Positions 1 through 5,289 of a stretch of 6,990 nt of DNA are shown in pieces. A program made the translations under genes and the position numbers. Position 1 is the first letter of the stretch. Each line of letters starts with the position of its first letter. Source of the stretch: Thermoleophilia bacterium UBA2241 (GTDB lineage: Bacteria; Actinomycetota; Thermoleophilia; UBA2241); NCBI GenBank assembly GCA_002347645.1, contig DDYF01000044.1:533-7522 (forward strand), in the 5' to 3' direction. Below the pieces are notes generated by a model. The model saw only the letters and a list, made by a program, of their open reading frames with translations. It did no database searches and was not told the origin of the DNA.

Positions 1-33
1 TCCCATGATGAGGACTTTCGTGCGGTCGGCCAT
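1..33 (-). CDS. N-terminal fragment of a gene running off the left edge, possibly a COG2403-like GTPase
   Basis: On the minus strand an ATG at 33-31 opens a frame reading MADRTKVLIMG before the window ends. AGGAG (plus-strand CTCCT, 39-43) lies 5 nt upstream, which is well placed, so I believe a gene starts here. The KVLIMG string resembles the start of the predicted GTPases related to cyclic 2,3-diphosphoglycerate synthetase (COG2403), which typically begin K-V-L/I-I-M-G-A-A-G-R-D-F-H. Only 11 residues are visible, and a generic Rossmann or P-loop start could look the same, so the family is a guess. The gene lies 88 nt downstream of the amidinotransferase on the same strand and could share its transcript. 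Confidence 0.5.
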   Translation of the reverse strand, partial: MADRTKVLIMG

Positions 34-105
34 GCTCACTCCTGTGGTTTCGAGGTCCCTCCGCGCCACGGAGCGACGCGCATCACGCCTCAGCCCAGAC
101 GCAGA

Positions 106-123
106 GACGACCCCTCGATCGTC
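106..123 (-). other. Small inverted repeat at the end of the amidinotransferase gene
   Basis: GACGA (106-110) and TCGTC (119-123) are a perfect 5-bp inverted repeat around an 8-nt loop and overlap the amidinotransferase stop codon (122-124). A second 5-bp hairpin, CTCCG/CGGAG, lies at 59-73. Neither is followed by a T-tract, so they are weak as terminators. They could be processing or stabilising stems in a transcript that continues into the next gene, or chance in GC-rich DNA. Confidence 0.2.
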
Positions 124-1240
124 AGAACCCTTCGATCTGCGCGGGGAAGTAGTCCTCGCACGTCCCCTCGCGGTAGACGTCAGCAGTGGAACAGTGAAGG
201 CCTCCGCCGAACGAGTAGACGTCCCGGAACGGCACGGGCAGGACCTCGAAGCCCAGCTTCTCGAACTGCTCCATCTGGTGCACCTCACTCGCTTCGACAC
301 ACACCGTCTTGGGGTCAAGAACGAGGCAGTTCATGGAGAGCCAGACGCTCGAGTAGCAGAGCGGCGGCGGTGTCTCGTGGGCCGGCTGGGCGGCGGGGAC
401 GATCTCCCAGCCGTTCTTCTCAAAGATCTTCTTCTGCTCGTCGGGCAGGGGTCGCTGCGGATTGCTGATGATCAGCCCCGGCCTTACGGGGACAAATGTG
501 GCGTCGATATGGACGGGGTGAAGGTCGTCGGGAAAGTTGACCGCGTGCACGCGGTGATCGGGGAAGTGGCGGCGCAGCCAGTCAACGCCCTTCACATTGG
601 TGGTGAGCGACAGCTGGACGAAGAGGTCCTTTCCCGTTCGGCACACGTCGGCCGCATCAAAGAGCGGCTCTTCTTCGGTCGTCACGAAGACCTTGTCCCG
701 GACCCACTGCCGGCGCTGGTCCTCGCTGACGGCGTCGCTCCAGTAGTCGTGGCGGTACGACACCTCCGTGAGCCTGGGCTTGGGCGCAGTCTCCCAGCGA
801 AACTCCGGATCCTCCTCGAAGAACCGGTTGAGCACAGGGCGGTAGGCGAGGTACTCGAACCAGCGGGACCTGAGCGACATCGTGGCTTCGCAGATCTCGT
901 GTCCGACGGTCAGGAGCACGTCGCGCGGCGGCATACAGCCGGTCATCGTTTCAGCCGACCAGTCCGGGGTGGAGGTGGCGCGATTCCACTGGATAGGGGT
1001 TGGCCGACTGACCGTGATGCCACGCTTCTCCAGCATTCGGGCATAGGCGTCCAGCTGCGCGTTCGCCGCCTCGATCGAGCGCCGCGCCCGCGGGCCGTAC
1101 CTGCCCCCCATCTCGGAGTCCTCGGGTACTCGGAAGTCGTCGGCAGGCTCCGGCGCAGGAATGCACGCGAAGTCCGCGCGACCGAGAATCACATGCTTCA
1201 GCGGGTCCCACTCGTTCCAGGAACAGACCGTTCTCCCCAT
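122..1240 (-). CDS. Amidinotransferase, glycine amidinotransferase/StrB1 family
   Basis: This 372-residue enzyme should move an amidino group from arginine to an acceptor amine through a covalent amidino-cysteine. The fold family (five-bladed propeller guanidino-group-modifying enzymes) is recognised from the sequence. FDAADVCRTGKDLF (194-207) carries Asp195, HIDATF (244-249) carries the catalytic His244, and GGGLHCST (345-352) carries the nucleophile Cys350. Asp195-to-His244 is 49 residues, as recalled between human AGAT Asp254 and His303; His-to-Cys is 106 against 104. MPPRD (Asp107), Arg263 in NPQRP and SSVWLSMN (297-304) match substrate-binding stretches. The residues before the histidine are His241 and Val243, where AGAT has Asn300 and Met302, so the acceptor may not be glycine. 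ATG at 1240-1238 is chosen because AAGGAAGGTGG lies just upstream and homology starts there (MGRTVCSWNEWDPLKHVILG); an in-frame ATG at 1351 overlaps the promoter -10 box. It is likely cytosolic: no signal peptide is seen. Confidence 0.9.
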   Translation of the reverse strand: MGRTVCSWNEWDPLKHVILGRADFACIPAPEPADDFRVPEDSEMGGRYGPRARRSIEAANAQLDAYARMLEKRGITVSRPTPIQWNRATSTPDWSAETMTGCMPPRDVLLTVGHEICEATMSLRSRWFEYLAYRPVLNRFFEEDPEFRWETAPKPRLTEVSYRHDYWSDAVSEDQRRQWVRDKVFVTTEEEPLFDAADVCRTGKDLFVQLSLTTNVKGVDWLRRHFPDHRVHAVNFPDDLHPVHIDATFVPVRPGLIISNPQRPLPDEQKKIFEKNGWEIVPAAQPAHETPPPLCYSSVWLSMNCLVLDPKTVCVEASEVHQMEQFEKLGFEVLPVPFRDVYSFGGGLHCSTADVYREGTCEDYFPAQIEGF

Positions 1241-1260
1241 AGAGACCACCTTCCTTGTCG

Positions 1261-1292
1261 CAGGATCACTTGCGCACTGCCTGCGGATCCTG
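1261..1292 (-). repeat. 7-bp inverted repeat in the amidinotransferase leader: operator or RNA hairpin
   Basis: CAGGATC (1261-1267) and GATCCTG (1286-1292) are perfect inverted repeats around an 18-nt spacer. On the minus-strand transcript the hairpin would end 4 nt before the purine-rich Shine-Dalgarno stretch (1257-1247), so it could affect translation. As DNA, the two half-sites are about 25 bp apart centre to centre, which could suit a dimer or pair of dimers. I see no conserved riboswitch core. Confidence 0.35.
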
Positions 1293-1346
1293 ACACGCCG
1301 CGCAGCCGGACCGCCCACCACGATGGTTGACTGACGAGCCAGTACG

Positions 1347-1376
1347 AGCATAGCTCCGCCGCTCCACCTGAGTCAA
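1347..1376 (-). promoter_or_regulatory. Sigma-70-like promoter of the amidinotransferase gene
   Basis: On the minus strand, TTGACT (1376-1371) matches the -35 consensus at five of six positions. It is followed after 18 nt by TATGCT (1352-1347), four of six to TATAAT. Transcription would begin near 1340, giving a leader of roughly 100 nt. An imperfect palindrome, ACTG-N6-CAGT (1330-1343), covers the predicted start point and is a possible operator half-site pair. Confidence 0.5.
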
Positions 1377-1544
1377 CGTGGCCCGGCCGAGGAGCCATGG
1401 CGACAGCCGACGAGAAGGACGCGCGGTCAGCGGGGCGTTTGCGCTGGTCGCGTCGCGTCTGCGCGTGGCAGCCAACGCACCGGACTCTCCCCTGACGGCA
1501 GACTGTTGGCCGACTCGTTCGTGATCGCCCGCAAGCTCGACTGC

Positions 1545-1553
1545 TGCTATAAT
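1545..1553 (+). promoter_or_regulatory. Extended -10 promoter of the TetR-fusion gene
   Basis: TGC followed directly by a perfect TATAAT (1548-1553) forms an extended -10 element, striking in such GC-rich DNA. No good -35 hexamer lies 16-18 nt upstream, as is common for extended -10 promoters. Start would be near 1560, 45 nt before the proposed start codon. Short inverted repeats flank it (GTGAT 1521-1525 with ATCAC 1552-1556; CGACT 1538-1542 with AGTCG 1562-1566) and could be autoregulatory sites, though their arms are only 5 bp. Confidence 0.5.
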
Positions 1554-1593
1554 CACCACGTAGTCGCCGCCCCGCTAGATGTCGGAAGAACAC

Positions 1594-1598
1594 GGAGA
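1594..1598 (+). promoter_or_regulatory. Ribosome binding site selecting a TTG start
   Basis: GGAGA lies 6 nt upstream of TTG at 1605-1607. The open frame extends further up to another TTG at 1506, but that start lies upstream of the proposed promoter and has no comparable purine-rich site. This fixes the start of the TetR fusion at 1605. Confidence 0.55.
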
Positions 1599-1604
1599 AC
1601 AGCA

Positions 1605-2690
1605 TTGAGCCGCGCCGATGAGGAGCCAAGGCCGGCGTCCCGCGAGGACGGGCCTCAAGCACTCACGGATGACGAATGCCTGTATCGGCTATGGACGCTG
1701 CGATTCGCAGCCGACGGCGCCCACGCACACTGCCCGAAGTGCCTGAAGATGCGGAGGTTCCACCGGCTACGTGCGCGTCGTGCGTACGCGTGCGACGTCT
1801 GCGGGACGCACATATACCCGACGGCAGGCACGTTCCTGAAGAGCTCGAATCTCGGGCTAGCGACCTGGTTCAACGCCATCCGCCTCATGCTCGAGCCCCC
1901 CAAGGAGATGCCCGCCATGCGCCTCGCCGCGGAACTCTCCGTGAGCTACAGGACCGCACTCCGCATCAGAGAGAAGCTGGCGGGAGCGGCTGTGGCGATG
2001 GGGCATGACGCAAGGCTGCTGAGGGAGTTGCAGAGCTTCGTGTCGAGTCCGTCAGGCGCGGTTGCCAAACCTCGCCCCCCGGCCGCGTCAGCGACCGTCG
2101 ACAAGATACGCGCCGCCGCGTGTCGGGCGTTCTTGAGCCGCGGGCTGGCTGCGACCCGCGTCGCCGACGTCGCGCGCGAGGCTGGCGTCAGCGCCGCGAG
2201 CATCCACTACCACTTCGGGAGCAAAGAGCGGGTCCTGCTCGCGGCCCTGGAGTGGTCGACCGAACAGAACGTGAACCGGTTGCGTCAGGCCAGTCGAGAG
2301 ACACGCGACCCACTTGCGACCTTGCTGGCAACCCTCCACATGGCGCTGCCGGGTGGCGGCATGCCTCATGACGACGGTCCTCTCTGGCTGGAGGCCTACG
2401 TTAACGTGAGACACCGGCCAGAGCTACTTGACGCATGTGAGTCCGCGTCGGCGGTGTGGACCGACTTCCTTGTCGATTTGATCGACGAGGGGGCGGAGCG
2501 CGGTGTCTTTCACCCTGTCGCTCCCGCTCGCGAGATCGCACTCGGGCTGACCGCTATCCTGGACGGCCTCGGGTTCAAGGGCATTGCGGGGTTCCGGCAT
2601 CTTGACCCGGCACTCGTCAAGACGATCCTTCACCGTTTCACCGCCCAACAGCTCGGCATTCCTCCAGCCTCGATTGGCGTGACCTGCTAG
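1605..2690 (+). CDS. Fusion regulator: IS1595-type zinc ribbon and HTH joined to a TetR-family repressor
   Basis: This 361-residue protein has two parts. Residues 43-66 form a zinc ribbon with CPKC (Cys43, Cys46) and CDVC (Cys63, Cys66), followed by a PTAGTF turn, an LATWFNAIRLM helix (85-95) and a helix-turn-helix-like stretch around 104-125 (RLAAELSVSYRTALRIREKL). This order matches the N-terminus of IS1595-family transposases. After a Pro/Ala linker (about 145-162) comes a TetR N-terminal DNA-binding domain (164-218) with RVADVAREAGVSAASIHYHFGSK (185-207, split here as helix 2, turn, recognition helix). The C-terminal ligand and dimer domain (about 225-350, with PLWLEAYVNVRHRPEL at 259-274) resembles the BetI-type tail. 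The transposase DDE catalytic domain is absent, so it should be a regulator, not a transposase. It is divergent from the amidinotransferase gene and likely controls that promoter and its own. The TetR call is firm; the BetI resemblance is moderate. Confidence 0.88.
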   Translation: MSRADEEPRPASREDGPQALTDDECLYRLWTLRFAADGAHAHCPKCLKMRRFHRLRARRAYACDVCGTHIYPTAGTFLKSSNLGLATWFNAIRLMLEPPKEMPAMRLAAELSVSYRTALRIREKLAGAAVAMGHDARLLRELQSFVSSPSGAVAKPRPPAASATVDKIRAAACRAFLSRGLAATRVADVAREAGVSAASIHYHFGSKERVLLAALEWSTEQNVNRLRQASRETRDPLATLLATLHMALPGGGMPHDDGPLWLEAYVNVRHRPELLDACESASAVWTDFLVDLIDEGAERGVFHPVAPAREIALGLTAILDGLGFKGIAGFRHLDPALVKTILHRFTAQQLGIPPASIGVTC

Positions 2691-2795
2691 CGGACGGGCT
2701 CGTTCTGCAGAGTGTGCATCCGGGACGGCCCCCTCGACCTCTCCATGCGCCACCTCGACGCGGTGTCCGTGCCGAGTCCCGGGCAGCACCAAGGC
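2691..2795. other. Convergent gap with a weak hairpin
   Basis: This 105-nt gap lies between the stops of the TetR fusion and the MttB-like gene. CCGGGAC (2720-2726) and GTCCCGG (2776-2782) are a perfect 7-bp inverted repeat, but the loop is 49 nt, and CCTCGAC occurs twice inside it. I see no compact stem followed by a T-tract, so termination here is not demonstrated by the sequence. Confidence 0.25.
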
Positions 2796-4208
2796 TCAGT
2801 CGGCGGGCCTGTCCGTCTCCACCTCGGCGAGGATGCGGTCAAGCTCGGCCTCCGCCGCGGCGCCAAGCTCGAACGAGCGCGGCTCGCCGCACAATTCCGC
2901 GACCCGCGCCATGAGCCGGTCGAGGAGCGTCGGCGACCCTTCTTCGACCCAGTGCGCGTGGCGACTGGTGTCGAAGAGGTCGCTCTGCCAGATCTGGCGG
3001 TAGTGCTTGCGCGTGTACGGCCGGGCCAGATGGCTGCCGCCCGGCCCGACCGCCTTGATCTCGTCGAGCGCCAGGGCTTCATCGTCGACGTTGAGCTCGC
3101 CCATGAACGCCTTCGCGTAGCCGATGAGCTCGTCGCCGAAGACGATCGATTCATAGCTGCTCTGCAGGCCGGCCTCGAGGTAGCCGACGTCGTGCAGCAG
3201 CGTCGCACGTGACAGCAGACCGGTCACCGCCGTGATCGCTGCCTCCGCGGCCCACTGCCCGTCGAGCGTCTTGCTGTCGCTGTGCGCGGCGTAGCCGAAG
3301 CTGGGCAGGCCGTACCAGCGCGCCAGGTCGGCCTGCGCCTGGTAGCCCTGGATCGGCCCGGCGGAGGCGTAGACCTCGTTCATGGTGCGCATGTTCATCG
3401 CGCCCACGCCAACGCCCCAAACGAAGGGCGCGCCGGCTCTGACGGCCTGACTCAGCACCAGGCCGGCGAGAGTCTCGGCGTTGGCGACGACGATCACCGA
3501 CGCGATGCTCGCCGGCGCCGTCGTCCCGGCGTTGGGCGCCGGCGCCCAGATCAGCGGAATGCCGAGCTCCGCGCACGCGATCACCTTGCTCGCGCCGTCC
3601 TCGTCCATCATCAGTGGAGGCACGGGCATGGCGTAGATGCCGAAGCTGTCGGGCTCGCCGGCGGCGGCGCACATCTCCTTCATGCGCTCCAGGATGTGCC
3701 CGTCGCGAGGCGCCACGAGCAACGGCTTGCGCGTCCCGCGCAGCATGGCGTCGACCTGGGCGAGGTCGTCGATCGCCTGCGGCACGTCCTCGGGCAGGCC
3801 CATGCTCATGACGAAGTCAATGTTGGGCAGCTTCTCGCACAGGGCCGCCTGTCCCTCGACGTCGGCCTTGCGCACGCGGCGCCGCTCGCGCGTGTCCGGG
3901 TCGCAGATGTAGAGGATGTCCGACCCAGTGCCGCAGTAGCTGTGCTGGGCGTCGAGCACGAGCGGGGCGGTGTCGCCGCCTCGCGGCTTGAGCAGCCAGC
4001 CGCGCGGCGCGCTCTTGATCGCCGCCTCGACGAGGTGCGCGGGGATGCGCACACGCGTCCCGTCGACCTGGGCGCCGGCTCGGCCGAAGACCTCGACCGC
4101 CGGTGCGTACCGCACGTCGACGCCGGTCTCAGCGAGCACCTCGAGCGTCGCCTCGTGGACGCGCCTGCACGCGTCCTCACCCCAGATGGTCAGACGGGCC
4201 TCGTTCAT
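2796..4208 (-). CDS. MttB-like trimethylamine/glycine-betaine methyltransferase (COG5598), non-pyrrolysine
   Basis: This 470-residue protein belongs to the MttB superfamily, TIM-barrel enzymes that pass a methyl group from a quaternary or tertiary amine to a cob(I)amide carried by a small corrinoid protein. Family marks in order are: an N-terminal LTIWGEDACRRVHEATLEVL helix (6-25), the YCGTGSDILYICD strand (91-103), PLIWAPAPNAGTTAPAS (218-234), WGVGVGAMNMRT (264-275), RWYGLPSFGYAAHSDSKTLDGQ (297-318, split at the SDSK motif), LHDVGYLEAGLQSSYE (338-353) and ARPYTRKHY (395-403). Length is normal for the family. The frame is uninterrupted, with no in-frame TAG, and ends in TGA, so it is a non-pyrrolysine member like the glycine betaine methyltransferases. 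AGGAG lies 5 nt before the ATG. The cognate corrinoid protein and reactivase are not within the window. Substrate unknown; betaine-like compounds are the family-based guess. Confidence 0.88.
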   Translation of the reverse strand: MNEARLTIWGEDACRRVHEATLEVLAETGVDVRYAPAVEVFGRAGAQVDGTRVRIPAHLVEAAIKSAPRGWLLKPRGGDTAPLVLDAQHSYCGTGSDILYICDPDTRERRRVRKADVEGQAALCEKLPNIDFVMSMGLPEDVPQAIDDLAQVDAMLRGTRKPLLVAPRDGHILERMKEMCAAAGEPDSFGIYAMPVPPLMMDEDGASKVIACAELGIPLIWAPAPNAGTTAPASIASVIVVANAETLAGLVLSQAVRAGAPFVWGVGVGAMNMRTMNEVYASAGPIQGYQAQADLARWYGLPSFGYAAHSDSKTLDGQWAAEAAITAVTGLLSRATLLHDVGYLEAGLQSSYESIVFGDELIGYAKAFMGELNVDDEALALDEIKAVGPGGSHLARPYTRKHYRQIWQSDLFDTSRHAHWVEEGSPTLLDRLMARVAELCGEPRSFELGAAAEAELDRILAEVETDRPAD

Positions 4209-4248
4209 CCTCGCTCCTCTTCTGCCGGGTCGCCGGTCTCCGGTGTCG

Positions 4249-4641
4249 TCAGCGAACGACCAGCGTATTCGTTCCGATGCGGCTCTGCTTGTTGTCCGCC
4301 CTATCGGTCGCGTAGACCGAGAAGCGGTACCTCCCCCTCGCCAGCGTGCACCTGAAGGTGGCCGCGCGCGCCTTGCCCAGCGGCTGGGCGCCCAGCGACA
4401 ACGTCTTCATGACCTTACCGCTGCGCTTCTTGACCTTGATCGTGACCGACGCTGCCGCCCCATTGGGCTGCGCGTCGGTCGCCTTGTACTTGAGGGTCGC
4501 CCTGCGACCGCGGGCGACCGCGGCACGCGACGGCGCGTACGCCTTCGGCGCGACGCCGTCGCGTGCCAGAACCGTGCCGTTCGCGCCGACGACGAACGCC
4601 GTGCCAGCGCTCAGCGCCGTGAGGCGGCTGGGCTCACGATA
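4249..4641 (-). pseudogene. 5'-truncated remnant: end of a beta-propeller-like repeat plus an Ig-like C-terminal domain
   Basis: On the minus strand an open stretch of 130 codons runs from just after a TGA (4644-4642) to a TGA stop (4251-4249). It has no ATG, GTG or TTG start near its beginning; the only ATG is internal, at codon 78. The translation is clearly protein-like. LTALSAGTAFVVGANGTVLA (7-26) resembles the tail of a YCF48/BNR-type propeller repeat, and RGRRATLKYKATD (44-56) to RYRFSVYATDRADNKQSR (104-121) with a terminal TNTLVVR resembles the bacterial Ig-like domain that ends many exported proteins in Thermoleophilia-like actinobacteria. Its likely parent was a secreted or cell-surface protein. 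The sequence upstream in any frame does not continue the repeat, so it looks deleted rather than frameshifted. It ends 40 nt upstream of the MttB-like start. Confidence 0.6.
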
Positions 4642-4731
4642 TCACCGCGCTCTGAAGCACCGCGTGCGGCTGCGGCACCACGGCGCTCCGGCCCTCTCGG
4701 CCCCTCAACACCCTCGCGCGCCACCGGCCTG

Positions 4732-4760
4732 TTGCTTCCCAGGGCACGCCGCCGCACAAT
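4732..4760 (+). promoter_or_regulatory. Possible promoter of the Lrp-like gene
   Basis: TTGCTT (4732-4737) and CACAAT (4755-4760) are separated by the standard 17 nt. Matches to consensus are three and four of six, so it is weak, but it is the most A/T-rich spot in the 143-nt gap and would give a leader of about 20 nt. Lrp-family genes are often autoregulated from such sites. I see no clear operator. Confidence 0.3.
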
Positions 4761-4787
4761 TGGAGCCGGCCGCGACCGGAGTCCTTC

Positions 4788-5255
4788 ATGGCCGCCACGC
4801 TCGACGATACGGACCTTGCGATTATCGCCCTGCTGCAGCACGACGGGCGCATGTCCGCACGTGCCATCGCCCGCGAGATCGGGGGTATCGGCGACAGAGC
4901 CGTGCGTTATCGCATCCGGCGGCTGCTCCGCGAGAAGGTCATCTTCATCGGAGCCGTCGTCTCGGCGACGGCGATCGGTTACCCCGTCGCAGCCGATATC
5001 GTCATCGATGCCATGCCGGCGCAACTGCCCGGGATCGCCCGGGAGATAGCCATGCTCGACCTCGTCAGCTACGTCGCCACGTCCGTGCGCAGCGGGCAGA
5101 TCAGCGCGCAAGCCTACGCCCGCGATGAACGCGAGATGCTGGAACTCGTGCGTTCGCTGGCGAACGACTACCCGGGGGTGACGCGCGTGCACACGACGGT
5201 GCTCCCCCAGTTGGTCAAGGACATCACCGACTGGCCGGCGCCGAGAGGAGGCTGA
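4788..5255 (+). CDS. Lrp/AsnC-family transcriptional regulator
   Basis: This 155-residue protein has the standard Lrp/AsnC layout and length. LDDTDLAIIALLQHDGRMSARAIARE (5-30, split around the G20 turn) leads into a winged helix-turn-helix whose recognition helix is DRAVRYRIRRLL (36-47). A hinge VIFIGAVVSATAIGY (51-65) follows, then the ligand-binding RAM domain (about 67-146), ending VTRVHTTVLPQLVKDI (131-146). Such proteins form octamers or dimers, wrap DNA and respond to amino acids or related small molecules. ATG at 4788 is preceded by GGAG with 6-nt spacing. It points toward the solute-binding protein gene (convergent), is divergent from the Ig-domain remnant, and may regulate local uptake or amine metabolism; the effector cannot be read from the sequence. 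Confidence 0.9.
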   Translation: MAATLDDTDLAIIALLQHDGRMSARAIAREIGGIGDRAVRYRIRRLLREKVIFIGAVVSATAIGYPVAADIVIDAMPAQLPGIAREIAMLDLVSYVATSVRSGQISAQAYARDEREMLELVRSLANDYPGVTRVHTTVLPQLVKDITDWPAPRGG

Positions 5256-5275
5256 CCCGCCCCTCGGCGCCGGCC
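5233..5275. terminator. Bidirectional GC-rich hairpin between convergent genes
   Basis: GGCCGGCGCCGAG (5233-5245) and CTCGGCGCCGGCC (5263-5275) are a perfect 13-bp inverted repeat with a 17-nt loop. The loop contains the stop codon of the Lrp-like gene (5253-5255), so the left arm encodes the last few residues of that protein. No T-tract follows on either strand, as is usual for stem-only terminators proposed in high-GC actinobacteria. Placed between two convergent genes 34 nt apart, it probably stops transcription from both sides. Confidence 0.65.
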
Positions 5276-5289
5276 CGCGCGGCCGCCGC

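Larger units (their letters stand above)
1241..1604. other. Divergent intergenic region between amidinotransferase and TetR-fusion genes
   Basis: This 364-nt gap separates two divergently transcribed genes. It holds a minus-strand promoter (1347-1376) with a leader of about 100 nt, an inverted repeat in that leader (1261-1292), a short hairpin ACCA/TGGT (1317-1327), and a plus-strand extended -10 promoter (1545-1553). In the middle, 1377-1520, I see nothing convincing: short open frames on the minus strand there have low-complexity, arginine-rich translations and no ribosome binding site. A TetR-type regulator gene facing away from an enzyme gene is the usual layout for local repression from this gap. 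Confidence 0.6.

Noticed and set aside
5..1330. A 441-codon open frame on the plus strand opposite the amidinotransferase
   Set aside because: It is antisense to a gene with all its catalytic motifs; its translation is rich in Arg, Val and Leu with no domain, as expected from the mirror frame of GC-rich coding DNA.
1241..1345. Guanidine or glycine riboswitch in the amidinotransferase leader
   Set aside because: By eye I find no paired ACGR-loop hairpins of the guanidine-II type and no glycine aptamer core; only a simple inverted repeat. A covariance-model scan would settle this.
1241..1351. Longer amidinotransferase starting at ATG 1351
   Set aside because: The extra 37 residues look non-homologous, the upstream ATG falls on the predicted -10 box, and the ATG at 1240 has a strong Shine-Dalgarno sequence.
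1266..1559. A 97-codon minus-strand frame in the divergent gap
   Set aside because: Low-complexity, arginine-rich translation; it overlaps both predicted promoters and lacks a convincing ribosome binding site.
1605..2000. An intact IS1595-family insertion sequence
   Set aside because: Only the zinc-ribbon and HTH head is present; there is no DDE catalytic domain, and I saw no terminal inverted repeats or target duplication.
3282..4355. A 357-codon plus-strand open frame across the MttB-like gene start
   Set aside because: Shadow of the minus-strand methyltransferase: biased composition, no motifs and no ribosome binding site.
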